64,000 bases of DNA, taken from contig JALIRH010000007.1 of NCBI GenBank assembly GCA_023055505.1, forward strand, positions 27,881,720 to 27,945,719. The letters are read 5' to 3'. The DNA comes from Callipepla californica brunnescens. Taxonomy: Eukaryota > Chordata > Aves > Galliformes > Odontophoridae. Both the position numbers and the translations under genes were made by a program. A model generated the notes under the pieces. The model had not been told where the DNA came from and ran no database searches. It saw only the letters and a list, made by a program, of their open reading frames with translations. Shown here piece by piece: positions 10,850 through 22,145 of this stretch; position 1 is the first letter of the stretch; each line of letters starts with the position of its first letter.

Positions 10850-12286
10850 AATATTTGACTACTGATGTTCTGCAAGGTATGGGTATTAGGTTTATTTTCA
10901 GTTAAGTAATTATATGCTTTAGTTCTTCAAAATTCATGCAAGTCCACAATGAGGCTTTTGAGTGATGTACAGAAAATTCATAAAACATCTACTGTGTCAG
11001 CCTGAAATAATTACTAAGGCTTTGGGAAAAAAATAATTACTTTGTTTTACACCTTGCCAACAAGTAGCTAGTGCCCACAAAAAGGCAGAAGGTTTCTTCT
11101 CTCTTTCTCTCTCTTTTTTTTTTTTTTTAGTTGTATTAATAGCTGAAAAACTTTACCAGGTTGTTCACAATTACAAGGATCTGAATTCTGTTGTGCCCTG
11201 CAGTGAAATGAAATAGCATGTCTAGAGTTTCAGATTACCAGCTGACATGAAACTGAGGCTGGAACACAGTACAATTCTGTGATTAGAAAACATTTCTTTT
11301 TTATTTGAAGAAATTACGTAAGTCATAAGAAATAAAAAGTTCTTTCAATGAACTTTTTGCTGTCTGATTGTGAGTTACTGTAACAGCTGCTTTGCAGGAT
11401 GCCAGTTACAGAGCACTACTTTGACTGAATAGGATGCTCTCAATTGCTGCCGTCTTACTTTGTAAAAAGAAAGAATCTTGTGGTGTTAAACATCCTAATT
11501 TCCCATTGTCATTAAAACTACGTCTGAAATATCTCTAGCTCTTTCTGTCTAAAGTTTCTGACATGTTGTAGTCATATTTTCCCATAAAGACAAGAATCAC
11601 TGCTACATCAAAACAAATTAGTTTCAAGAGGAACATTTCACAACTGAAAATGATATACGCCATGAAGTCTCCTCATATACAGCAGATCTTCTCTGTAATT
11701 TATTAGCACGTGTTCCAGCACAGACAGTTTTTGACCTACTTGGAACACAGCCTTTCTAGCTGAGCAGAATACAGATCAACTCTTTGCTCATCACATCATT
11801 TTAAATGCTTCTGCAGTCATCTGAATGACTACAACTACTGTAAAAATCGCAGCTCTATGTATTTTTCCAAGAAGCTGTTATAAAACCTAATCCTATGCTT
11901 TTGTAACAGAATGCTCCCATGAAAGAGCCAATGAAGTTCTTTCAGTGGAAGAGAAATGACTTCTTGCTGCTTCTTCCTTTTGTACTTCTAAGGTCTGTTA
12001 CAAAGATTCAACCAGATCAGGAGGAAGGGGCTTTTGTCTTAGGGGTTTGAGACTCCATACATCCCTGTTCACTTGCCTGCTGTGAAGTGACAGAATTTGT
12101 TTTCTAGCACTCATGAAAATCAACTGGATGTAGCAGAGATTCTTTGGTGGCTTCCTACACTGCCTGTGCTCCAGCTGGTCCATAGCAAAAACTCACTTGC
12201 ATAGCATAAGCCTCTGTGCAAGGTAGAAACTTCTTCCACTTCACTTAAGAAAGACTTCTTTAAAATACCATTTTCAAAGTACTGTG
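10850..12286. other. Unique AT-rich DNA
   Basis: No gene or transposon is recognised. It holds one polypyrimidine tract (11093-11128) and scattered short chance frames. A 61-codon minus frame at 11998-12183 has no family resemblance. Confidence 0.5.
11093..11128. repeat. Polypyrimidine tract with T15
   Basis: A CT-rich stretch ending in fifteen thymines and then AG. It looks like a strong splice-acceptor tract, but no open exon with a downstream donor follows, so simple sequence is the better call. Confidence 0.85.
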
Positions 12287-12287
12287 G

Positions 12288-12299
12288 TTTTTTTTTTTT
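12288..12299. repeat. Poly(T) run (12)
   Basis: Twelve thymines, a short homopolymer just upstream of the 53-bp tandem duplication. Confidence 0.85.
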
Positions 12300-12318
12300 G
12301 GTTTTTAATAAGCATTCT

Positions 12319-12424
12319 AAATTATTGTGGTAGAAGACATTTCATATTAGAAAATGTTATTAAAATAATTAAAATTATTGTTGTAGTAGACATTTCATAT
12401 TAGAAAATGTTATTAAAATAATTT
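12319..12424. repeat. 53-bp tandem duplication, two copies
   Basis: Copy 1 is 12319-12371 and copy 2 is 12372-12424. Both begin AAATTATTG and contain GACATTTCATATTAGAAAAT. I count three mismatches in 53 positions, so the duplication is fairly recent compared with the surrounding repeats. The unit is AT-rich and non-coding, and it directly precedes a CR1 fragment. Confidence 0.92.
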
Positions 12425-12504
12425 GGAAAAATATGTTAAAAATACTGCAGAGAGAATTATTTCCCTGAATATCCATAAGCACAAAAAAACATACTGTAGG
12501 CTGT

Positions 12505-13211
<707 letters not shown>

Positions 13212-13253
13212 TAATAGCATGGACATTGGTTGTTGGTTTGGGTTTTGTTTTTG

Positions 13254-13267
13254 TTTTTTTTTTTTTT
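13254..13267. repeat. Poly(T) run (14) in GTTTT-rich context
   Basis: Fourteen thymines preceded by GGTTTTGTTTTTG. The tract lies about 40 bases before an antisense CR1 3' end. Confidence 0.85.
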
Positions 13268-13308
13268 GCTTTGCCTATTTTTTATGTTCTTTAGACACCT
13301 AGTCATTT

Positions 13309-13885
13309 TCATAGAATCATAGATTCACAGAATTCTTAGAGTTGGAAGGGACTTCTGAAGGTCTTCTAATCTAATTCTCCTTCAATGAAAAGGGACATGC
13401 ACAGCTAGATCAGGTTGCCCAGTGCCTGATCCAGCCTCACCTTGAAAGTCTCCAGGGATGGGGCATCCACCACATCACTAGGTAACCTGTTCCAGTGCCT
13501 CACCACCGTCACTGTAAAATATTTTTTCCTTGTAGCCAACCTAAATCTACCCTCTTTGAGCTTGAAGTCATTTCCCCTTGCTCTATCACCATAGTCCCTG
13601 CAAAAGAGTCTGTCCCCTTCTTGTAGATTCCCTTTAGATACTGACAGGCTGCTACCAGGTTACCTCACAGCCTTCTCTTCTCCAGGCTGAATAGCTCCAG
13701 TTCTCTCAACCTCACCTAGGTGAGGTGCACTACCTCTTGGATCATTTTTGTGGCCCTCCTCTGGTTGTGCTCTAACAGGTCTATATCTCTCTCCTGTACT
13801 GAGGACTCCACATCTGGACACAGTACTCCAGGCGAAGCCACACCAGCACCCTATTTTTGCCATCCTTAGTTAACTCCTCTAGTCT
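13309..13885 (-). mobile_element. CR1 LINE 3' end, antisense, well preserved
   Basis: Reading from the plus strand it starts with the tail complement CATAGAATCATAGATTC, then GTTGGAAGGGACTTCTGAAG, CCAGGGATGGGGCATCCACC, AACCTGTTCCAGTGCCTCAC and CTTCTCTTCCAGGCTGAAT-type blocks. About 575 bases of the 3' region survive with few indels. A 67-codon minus frame within it (13863 to 13660) is part of the CR1 end and not a separate gene. It lies opposite to the sense fragment at 12505-13118. Confidence 0.93.
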
Positions 13886-14580
13886 TATTTGCTGGAAAGG
13901 TCTGATGAAGTCTAACGATGTGGAGTAAAATTGGAGTTATTTTGAGAATATATTACTTGCTGCAGAGTATAAATATGTCTTAATTTAAGGAGTGATGGCC
14001 CTGTGATTGGCTTTCTTACTGTGCTGCGGCAGAACACATAGTACCGATCCACAAGAACTTTTCACTCTGCATGTATGCTTGAAAGTACGCAGATTTATTA
14101 ATTAGATATTGAGAAATCAGTGATTTAAAAATGCATACCTCATGTCTTCTCTCGAGCATAAGTGTTGTTTCAGGTTTTGGCTGTGATCGCTACTCTCCTT
14201 GAAAATGAGTTGTTTCATTAATGCTTGAAGAAAACCATCTTTATATTTCCAGGAAGTCTTGAAGATGTTGAGAAAGCAACTACCCTTTCTGTTTCACCCA
14301 GGGGATGTAGATCAGTCCAAAATATGTCAGCTAATGCTTGTAGCATCTAGTGATTTAAACAGCCATAGTCATCAGAGCAGAAAAGGAGTTTTGCTTGGCT
14401 GGAAATGACAGCAGAGATATGCAATTCTCAAGGATTCCTCTATTAAAACTGCTTACTGAAGCACAAAAGTTTGGGGCTGCTATATGATTAAAGGAGGTCA
14501 CTGAGTTCGTTATGGACTGGCAACCTGAAGAAGGCAAAATTAATTCCTTCCCATTACTGTCACAATGATGTCAATGTTAG

Positions 14581-14670
14581 GGATGGCCTTGACTGCAATG
14601 ACCCTGGACAGCTGCTGAATGGGGCAGGGAAATTGGTGACAAAGGAAAAGGTACAGGTACCTGATTCCTT
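14581..14670 (+). mobile_element. CR1 LINE ORF2 fragment, left part of an interrupted copy
   Basis: Sense CR1 from the endonuclease/RT junction region: GGCCTTGACTGCAATGACC, then CTGAATGGGGCAGGGAAATT and AAGGTACAGGTACC. The continuation of the same element resumes at about 14881, after an antisense CR1 insertion. It is too decayed to code. Confidence 0.7.
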
Positions 14671-14880
14671 GTTAGAATAACAGAATCCTTAGAGTTGGAA
14701 AGAACCTCTGAAGGCCATCTAGTGCAACTCCCCTGCAACAAGCAGAGACATGCACAGCAAGACCAGATTGCCCAGGGCCTGGTCCAGCCTCATCTTGAAA
14801 ATCTTCAGGGATGGGGCATGATCCACATCAGAAAGCAACCTGTTCCAGTGCCTCATCATCCTCACAGGAAAAGATTCTTC
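14671..14880 (-). mobile_element. CR1 LINE 3' end nested inside another CR1, antisense
   Basis: A 210-base antisense CR1 3' end. Plus-strand reading gives ATAACAGAATCCTTAGAGTT, CAGATTGCCCAGGGCCTGGT, CAGGGATGGGGCATGATCC and CAACCTGTTCCAGTGCCTCA. It sits between two sense pieces of a different CR1 copy that are adjacent in the element. GATTC occurs at both junctions (14663-14667 and 14873-14877), a possible short target duplication. This is the younger of the two insertions. Confidence 0.87.
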
Positions 14881-15350
14881 ACCTTGGGCTTTATTAAGAC
14901 TGCCCTTCAGGCATTCTACATCCGTGAGACCAGGAGGAACATTTGGAGCACAGCAGACCTACCCTGGTGGAGGAAGATCAAGATAAGGAACATATAAACA
15001 AACTGGATATCTGTAACTCTATGGGGCTTGAAGGAGTACACCCATAGGTACAGAGGGAGTGGGCTACTGTATATGCAACACCATTCCTGATGAACTTTGA
15101 AAGATGACATCTGTTTGGGGAGGTTTCTGAGAAATGAAAGAAAGCAAATGTATTCAGTAAGGCCAAGAAAGGGAACCCAGGCAGCTACAAGCTGTCCAGC
15201 TTCACCTTTGTCCCTGGGAAAGTGTCTGATTTCAGACATTTAAAAAATCTTGAGGAAAAAAGGTGACTGGAAGGAGTCAACATGGATTTATGAAGGAAAA
15301 ATCACATTTAGCCAACTTGGTAGATCTTATTAGGATCTTTGGACACTATT
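14881..15350 (+). mobile_element. CR1 LINE ORF2 fragment (RT N-terminal half), right part of an interrupted copy
   Basis: Sense CR1 reverse transcriptase region resuming after the nested insertion. Blocks include GTGAGACCAGGAGGAACATT, TGGTGGAGGAAGATCAAGAT, ACAAACTGGATATCTGTAAC and the segment around 15178-15225. The last of these translates roughly as GSYKLSSFTFVPGKV, matching the CR1 RT block NYRPVSLTSVPGKV. Stops and frameshifts are frequent. The copy ends in RT, so both its 5' and 3' ends are missing. Confidence 0.8.
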
Positions 15351-16500
15351 TATGGTCTATTCCATGAAAAATACTAACAAATAAATCTTTCAATTTTTGA
15401 TTTGACTCATGTGTTTGTTGTTTACTGACCTGTATCAAGAGGCTTAATTCTCCCAGTTTTATACTTTATGGGTTCCAGTGGAGTCTAAAAGTTGCCTGAT
15501 TAAATATACTACTAAGATTCTGTTCTCATTTCTTTGTGTCTTACTGTATCTAATCCTCGATCTATGCCACATGGGTTCAGTTGGGATTGTATACTCTTGA
15601 AGTCAGGGACTACATTCATTACTTTGGCTGCACATTATGTTGATATTTCTTATTCTAAATAGTGAATCTGAAAGGTGTTCTTGGAATGACTGTTGCATTA
15701 AATAGCTTTGCAATTAGTGGAAGAATACTCTGTATGAACCATTACTGTCTGCTTCTCTTCTGTGGCTCATCTGCATAAGTGAGAGTTGCCGACTCTCAGT
15801 GGATGTCCAAGGACAGTCCTGGTTACAATGTGCAGTAGTCCACAAATGCCACTGTGAGAGGTCAGTGTGCTCCACAAACTACTGGAAATCTGACAGCTGA
15901 CAGGACATCTCTGGGGTGAAGACGCGTGAGACAGGATCTTTCTTGCTACTATTCCAAGAAAAGGAATTGAAAAATAGCATTTTTTTTTCCCAGGAAAATG
16001 AATAATTTGTTTTTTCCTTCTTTTGTTGGCACTTTATTTCATGTGTATGCACCTGTTTGTGTCTAATTAAGCAGGAACCACACAGAAATGACACTGTCAA
16101 GGCAGTAACCTTTCAGCTCTTGGTGAAAAAAAAATCTCCAAGGTAAAAATTGCTTGGTAATTGTAGGGGAACTGTCATGAATCCAGAGAGATGAGATTAT
16201 GTCATTCTTTCCTAACTCCCCAGATCTTCTAAAATTCTGTAAAATTGTGCATCTGGATGTTCACCTTACCCCATTTGATTCTCAGCCCCAGTGCTGTCCT
16301 GCACCAGCATAAGAGAGATTGCTCCCCTATGTGAAAAAACATGTTTTTAATGGTCCTTCAGTTTGCTGCTTAGCTGTTTTATTACATATTTATTGAATTT
16401 GTATCAAGAAAAAGGAGAATAAAAATAATTGCTGAAAGATTTAATGGCAGGAGGAAAATGCTTTAAGTCTAATTAAATCAGCTGTAAAAAAGCTGGGCCA

Positions 16501-16515
16501 AAAAAAAAAAAAAAA
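16501..16515. repeat. Poly(A) run
   Basis: About fifteen adenines following GCTGGGCC. The similar run at 16680-16695 lies 180 bases downstream, but their flanks are unrelated. Confidence 0.85.
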
Positions 16516-16679
16516 GATACTATGTTTTCTTTGGAAACACAAGCCTAAAATAATGTAATTGGTACAGGTTTGTAAAGAGTGACACCTTTTTGAACCATCT
16601 TTAAGCGAAGGGCTCTTTTACACTCAAATGTCATTACATAAATAACAGCATTGCTCTAAGCTCTGCATAGCCATGTGAC

Positions 16680-16695
16680 CAAAAAAAAAAAAAAA
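16680..16695. repeat. Poly(A) run
   Basis: Fifteen to sixteen adenines after ATGTGACC. It starts a lysine-rich chance frame (16675-16956). Confidence 0.85.
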
Positions 16696-19600
16696 GTTAA
16701 ATTCAGGACAGTAGGAAAAACAAACTGGAAAACATCAAGAAAGGAAAAGAAAAAGTTCTTTCCCTGGGAAAATTATAATCCTAGAGGAGACGTTATTTCC
16801 GTAAGTCTTGTTCTGACAGTGCTATGGGATTTAAAGATCCTTGCTGCTCCTGGGAGATGGAATGCAAAATCAATATTTCACCAAGGGAAGCCTTTGGCAA
16901 AGCTCAGCATAGCTGTACATACATATGTGTTAAAAGTGGGAGCACACTTTGTTTGAAGCCTATTTTTGCTATTGTTGCTGGGCTCAGTCCAGAGCAATGC
17001 TCTCTGCCTGGTGGGGCAACAATGCTGATCAGAACAGACCCTGGTCCCTAATTGTTCCTTTCCTTGTCATTTTTCTTCATTACTAAGTTTTATGTAAGTC
17101 TTTCACAATCTAAAAAGTCAAATGTGAAATGAATTACCATGTTGGGTTATTGCAAGGTGGCTGATAATTCAAAATATGTACTAACAGGTTAAAAATCATT
17201 TATTCTGGAACTCAGACACAGTCCCTTCATTAGGTCAGCAGGATGTTCCAGCTGTACTTAATTTTACTTCAGCATCTCCATCCCTGTGTGCTGCAGTCCT
17301 GGCTGCCCTGGCTGCTTCTATGTAACTTGTGAGAGACAGTCCAGAAACTGCCATGTGTTTTCCACTCTTCAGTAGAATACTTCAATGAAAATCAAGCACT
17401 GAGACACTGCAGAATAGAATAAGGACTGTTTTAAGAAATACCCTGTGCATGCAGGTAACTGAGGCTGGCTCCAGCAAGATTACTTCATATATTATGCTTG
17501 GTTCAGTTTGTAGGGTGTGGAGGTTTCTCCCCAGGGATGGGGGAGTTTAATGATTTTTTTATGGTCTCTCTTTCTCTGTGCCATGCAAACAGTCAGTGCT
17601 CAGAGCTGAGCACACAAAGCAAAATGCAAGTGAGCTGCTTTGCATGTCTACATCTAGCATGTAGCTTACTTGTACTGCTTTAATGTTTTTTAAAAGCCAG
17701 AGCCTGGCTTAAAAAAAAAATCATATCATGTATCTGTAGATGCAGTTGTAGTTTCTGGATGTGAATATTTTAACAACCATCTTGTCCTTGTAGATAATAC
17801 TGTGATTTCAGTGGCAGGTGACAAACTGCTATGGGCTGTCAGTGACTCTCTTTTTCTCTGAGAGGGTGTCAGAGCCCTCAGATTTCAGTAGGTATTGGAC
17901 CTGTATGAACACATTATTTTGATTCTTCAACCAGCAAACTTCAGATTGCCTTTCTTAAACTTGTAAGTTATGTACAAGAATTTATTGCAGAATGACATTA
18001 ATGAATACTTGGAAGAATCCCCTGATAAATAATATCTATTACCACCAAAATAGATCATTTATGTTCTATTTGGGCCATTAGTTTTATTTTGCCAGAAAGC
18101 GGAATATTTCTTGGGACTAGTAGGAAAAAAATTGCAACATTAATTGATGTAGCTGTGTGCACAAGCCTTGACAGTAGTAATATATTTGTAATGCAGTCAA
18201 TGGTAAAGCATTTATGTCCTGATATTTATAAAAACACTTAGCTTATTTGCATAGAAATGACTAAACAAATAACAGAGCATTCCTTAGAAACAGTAAATGA
18301 GGCTAAAGTTTTCTCATTGTTTTGGAAAAACGGATGTGTGATCACGTTTTTGCTGCAGTGAAAGCTGGTGTAATTTAGTGCCCTACCAATCTGCCCCATG
18401 ATAAGCATAGCTGATAAATGTTCCACTGCATATTATTGGTCCAAGACTCTGACATATTCCAGGTGAATATTACCCTTAAGTTCTATCCAATAGTTCTTAT
18501 CTCACAGATTTTCTTCTCAACCAGTAAGATGCTGACTTCTTGACAGGGTAACTTTCCTTCCAGTTGAATTATTTTCTGCAAATTCCATCACAGAGAGCAA
18601 AAAGAAATTATCTTCAGATAAATAATGGATATTGAGTCTGTGCCAGGCAATCCATTGGGATCTGGGGCTCTGTGGCCTGACAACAGAGCTCAGTGGTGAG
18701 TGTTATTAATTTTTCTAGGTTATTAAATTACTTATTGATGTTGTCTAAATTGAAGAATCCTGGGGTTTAAGTAGTCATAATAAATTAGAAAATAGCACAC
18801 ACATATATAAAAATGCAAATTATATCTAAATAGATATAGTGTCAATAAAGCACTTAAAATATAAAATCAAAGGGTTTGCTGGCAAAAATTGTCAGAGCCT
18901 CACTGACTTCCACTGAGCCACTGTAACAGTGGATTTACATAGTGATTTAGCTCTAAGATACACCTGAAGCACACAGAACATAAAATGTTGTTGCTTACAA
19001 TGAGAACACTATTGCCTAAATGGAAGCATGAACACTTTAGGGATCGGAATGCAGAAAATCCTGTTAGGAAGAAAAAGAATAAAGCAGAATTTATGGGACA
19101 GGGACTAGGGGAGTGAGAGCTGGCAGAAAAAACATTTCTCTAACTCATTTTTGCTGCTTCCTGCAATAGTTTCAAATTAAATCTGAAAAAGATTTGAAAT
19201 CTGAGTCAGTGATTGCACAGAGCCAAAGGAAGCTGCAGCTGAGCAGAGGAAGCTACTGCACTGAAAAAAAACCCAAACAGTGCTTGTGGGCTCATGGTGA
19301 ATTTCAATATTTGCCAAAGAATAATGTGCTGAAGCACAATGATAAGGCTCCCCAGAGTGATCATGAAATCAGCTGATAGAGTTGAGTAAAGGCAAGGCTA
19401 GAACTAAAGGCAGTTGCTAGAACTAAATCCTGATGCATACAGAAATTTCGGATGCTTCTGCACTTTGATTGACACAACTTCTGAGACTTTGCACCAGTGT
19501 GGTGATCTTGCTGAAAGAAATAGAGTTCTCAAAAGATAGACTCTAGTCCCGACTGCCTTGAGATGCTGAGCTATGTCAGTCTAGAAGCATTTGTGAAGAT

Positions 19601-19916
19601 TTGGACAGAGTAGCCTTAATGTGCTGAAGACGTTGGCCCATGTCAAGAAGAAGAGTGCCACATGATCCAGATGTGTAAAATCTTTGGGAGTATTCAAGGA
19701 GTTCCATGCTTTGATATGAAGGTGGCTATTCCCTGTACGGATAGCAAACAGGAGGTGAATAATCCCTAGGGCATGTTGCTTAGATGTTAGTATCATGAAG
19801 AGGCTTACAGACATTTTGAAGTCCTAAGGTAAAAATTCCAAGGACAAAAGACTCAAAGGAGTACTTTGATCAAACCTGTAACATTAATCTGCCTTAGATA
19901 TAAGTCACTGTTTTCA

Positions 19917-19993
19917 TGTCCTGGTTTCAGCTGGGATAGAGTAAATTGTCTTCTTAGTAGCCGTTATGGCGCTGTGATTTGGATTTAGGAAGA
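19917..19993 (+). mobile_element. ERVL-type LTR, older copy, left arm (interrupted)
   Basis: It begins TGTCCTGGTTTCAGCTGGGA, the 5' end of a common avian ERVL-class LTR, and runs through GTGATTTGGATTTAGG. It then stops in mid-LTR, where a second LTR of the same family begins. The sequence expected next resumes at 20539. This is a regulatory remnant only; no internal viral genes are present. The outer flank CA|TG at 19915-19918 is the expected LTR boundary. Confidence 0.88.
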
Positions 19994-20217
19994 TGTCTTA
20001 GTTTCAGCTGGGATGGAATAGTTTTCTTCAGAGTGTTTGGTATGATGCATGTTTTGGTTCTAGGGAGAAAAACAATGTAGGTAGCACAACCATGTTTATG
20101 GTTGCTGCTAAGCAGTGTTGCACAGAACCAAGGACCAAGCAAAGGACCCAAGGAGCTGGGAGGGAACAGAATTAGGACAGCTGACTTAAATTGGCCAAGG
20201 GGATATTCCATAACATA

Positions 20218-20225
20218 TGACATCA
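20218..20225 (+). promoter_or_regulatory. CRE-like site in the LTR
   Basis: TGACATCA differs from the CRE/ATF consensus by one G-to-A change, which fits decay of the central CpG. It lies in the LTR part that would act as U3. Function is inferred from motif and position only. The older LTR has GGTGTCATGC at the matching place, a further decayed form. Confidence 0.4.
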
Positions 20226-20256
20226 TGTGGAAGGAGTTTTGGAGGAGTGGGAGTAG

Positions 20257-20281
20257 CTCTCTCTCTCTCTCTCTCTCTCTT
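20257..20281. repeat. (CT)12 microsatellite inside the LTR
   Basis: Twelve CT units. They begin shortly downstream of the CRE-like site of the younger LTR; the older LTR has no such run at the matching position. It probably expanded after insertion. Confidence 0.95.
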
Positions 20282-20360
20282 CCGCTTCTTGAGGGGCTAG
20301 CTGGGCACTGGTTAGGGAGCAGTGAGCAATTGCTTATGCATCACTCATTATATAAATTCA

Positions 20361-20395
20361 TACACACACGCACACATATATATATTCATATATAC
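20361..20395. repeat. (CA)n/(TA)n alternating tract
   Basis: ACACACACGCACACATATAT followed by TATTCATATATAC, an alternating purine-pyrimidine run within the younger LTR. It lies just after a TATAAA sequence at 20351-20356. Confidence 0.9.
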
Positions 20396-20425
20396 AGTTA
20401 TAACTATTATCCTTTTTTCTATCTT

Positions 20426-20431
20426 AATAAA
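20426..20431 (+). promoter_or_regulatory. LTR poly(A) signal AATAAA
   Basis: A canonical AATAAA about 110 bases before the 3' end of the LTR, where the polyadenylation signal is expected in this LTR family. It marks the LTR orientation as plus. Confidence 0.6.
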
Positions 20432-20538
20432 TAATTTTATCTCAACTCACAAGTCCTACTTTTTTTCCATTCCACTGGGAAGGGGGGAGGTAGTGAATGA
20501 CTGTGGTGCTCAGCTGCCTACCATGTTAAACCACAACA

Positions 20539-20785
20539 GAATAACCTTGATAATACACTGGTATTTTAGCTGTCATGGAGTAGTGCTCCCACATAGTCAA
20601 GGATTTACTAGCTTCTCATACCACCTTGCCAGCAAGGGTGCTGTGTATACACAGGGAGCTGAAGGGGACACAACAAGAACTGACCCAAAGTGGCCTAAGG
20701 GATATTCCATAAAATATGGTGTCATGCTTAGCAATATAAGCAGGGGAGTTGGCAGGACTTGAGGGCTAACAGGGCATTGTTCAGC
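20539..20785 (+). mobile_element. ERVL-type LTR, older copy, right arm
   Basis: This continues the LTR broken at 19993: AATAACCTTGATAATACACT, TCAAGGATTTACTAGCTTCT, GGGATATTCCATAAAATATG and GTCATGCTTAGCAATATAAG. Compared with the younger copy it is more diverged, as expected of the host of a nested insertion. It fades near 20785, before the poly(A) signal region, so the 3' end of the older LTR is lost. Confidence 0.85.
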
Positions 20786-21662
20786 TTTTCTTTCTTCTCA
20801 GACATAACTACCTCTTTCTCTTTCCTTGTAACCAAAGTGATGGGACCTAGCAGCTGAGAAGTCAGCTGATTTCAATGTTGCTGCTGGGGATAGAAAAGCT
20901 TTGATGTTCTCACAAACAAGAGCAGCCATCTAAGACAATAAATGTTCTTTTCTAGCAGCTAGTTTGAAAAGTTTGAATTCAGAATTTGGTGTCATTTTGT
21001 GGTTGAAGAATGAATTTTGCCTTTCTGTGGTTAAAGCAATCTTTGTTTCAGAATGTTAATTCTCAGAAAGGAAAGCTTAGAAAATCTAGGCTTTTCTGCT
21101 GGTGAAAGTGTATTCTCTTCAGAGGCCGTAATTTGCCCAGAGAAGATCCAGTGAACAGAGAAATAAACTTAAGCATCATAGTGAAGATTAATTTGTGCAC
21201 AGTTGTCTTTTATCTAAGAAAACAGAAATTGCATTTAAACTGTATTTGCATGTGCTTTTCATTCAGTCTTTCTTTCCAATCCTGCTTAAGCTAATATCAT
21301 TTGTAACTCTGAATTTAGGACTTTGCTTTTAACAACAATGGAAATGATAACCTAGAACTTAATTTGTATTCATCTGCAGCTAGTTGATTTCCAATAAAAA
21401 AATGCGTTTCACTTTGTACTCTGTACACTTTACAATCTGCTGAGCAAAGCATTTCAAAATGATCTGTGATAAATGCAGCATGTAAACTATTTTTATTGGA
21501 CTTGTTAAAATCATATGTTTGAGTTTCATGATTTGTCAGTGAGCCTGGGATTCTTTAAACATAGGAATCTACAAATTAGATATCTACATCTGAATTAGCT
21601 GTCCTGATAAATATACAGTAGTATTATTGTTCAGAGCAGCAGTGCAATTCTGAAATCTCTTC
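20786..21662. other. Unique AT-rich DNA
   Basis: No gene or repeat is recognised. The stretch at about 21180-21560 has many AT-rich motif-like words, including ATTTGCATGTGC at 21245-21256, which contains an octamer-like ATTTGCAT. It could be conserved, but a cross-species comparison is required to say so. Confidence 0.45.
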
Positions 21663-22145
21663 ATCATAGAATCATAGAATGGCCTGGGTTGAAAAGGACT
21701 TCAAGGATCGTCTAGTTTCAACCCCCTTGCAGTGGGCAGGTTTGCCAACCACTAGAGCAGGCTGCCCAGAGCCACATCCAGCCTTGCCTTGAGTGCCTCC
21801 AGGGATGGAGCACCCACAACATTTCTGGGCAACCTGTTCCAGTCTGTCACCACCCTCTCAGTAAAATTTGCCTCCTAGTATCTAACCAAAATCTCCCGTC
21901 TGAGTTTAAAACCATTCCCCCTTGTCCTATCGCTATTAACAGTCATTCTCCCTCCTATTGATATACTCCCTTCAAGTACTGGAAGGCCACAGTGAGGTCT
22001 CCCTGAACCCTCCTCTGCTACGAACAAAACGATCCTGATTCCCTCAACCTTCCTTCAATTGGAGAGGTGCACAGCCCTCCAATCAACTTAGTGGCCCTGC
22101 TCTGGACCTGTTCCAAGAGCTCGGAGTCTTTCTTATCCTGAGGGA
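21663..22145 (-). mobile_element. CR1 LINE 3' end, antisense
   Basis: It starts with the tail complement ATCATAGAATCATAGAATGG and continues with CAGAGCAGGCTGCCCAG-like, CCAGGGATGGAGCACCCACA, AACCTGTTCCAGTCTGTCAC, CATTCCCCCTTGTCCTATCG and GTACTGGAAGGCCACAGTGA blocks. About 480 bases survive. It is 5'-truncated and non-coding, and the same subfamily style is seen at 55808-56490. Confidence 0.93.

Larger units (their letters stand above)
15351..19916. other. AT-rich, nearly repeat-free DNA
   Basis: About 4.5 kb with no CR1, no LTR and no recognised gene. It holds two A15-16 runs (16501-16515 and 16680-16695). The segment at about 16330-16500 is rich in TTATTA, AATAAAAATAATT and TAATTAAATC motifs and reads like a candidate conserved non-coding element, though this cannot be tested from one sequence. 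Short frames (up to 93 codons) look like chance. Confidence 0.5.
19994..20538 (+). mobile_element. ERVL-type solo LTR, younger copy nested in an older LTR
   Basis: About 545 bases with TG...CA ends: it starts TGTCTTAGTTTCAGCTGGGA and ends TTAAACCACAACA. Internal family landmarks are GGATATTCCATAACATATGA, a CRE-like TGACATCA at 20218-20225, a poly(A) signal AATAAA at 20426-20431 and CTCAACTCACAAG after it. A (CT)n run and a CA/TA run lie inside. Flanking 5-mers GAAGA (19989-19993) and GAATA (20539-20543) fit a target duplication with one change. No gag, pol or env sequence accompanies it, so it is a solo LTR. Confidence 0.92.

Noticed and set aside
11093..11130. Strong polypyrimidine tract plus AG as a splice acceptor
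   Set aside because: No open exon with a donor follows; simple CT/T sequence explains it.
20322..20762. 146-codon plus-strand frame
   Set aside because: It crosses the boundary between the nested LTR and the outer LTR. LTR DNA is non-coding here.
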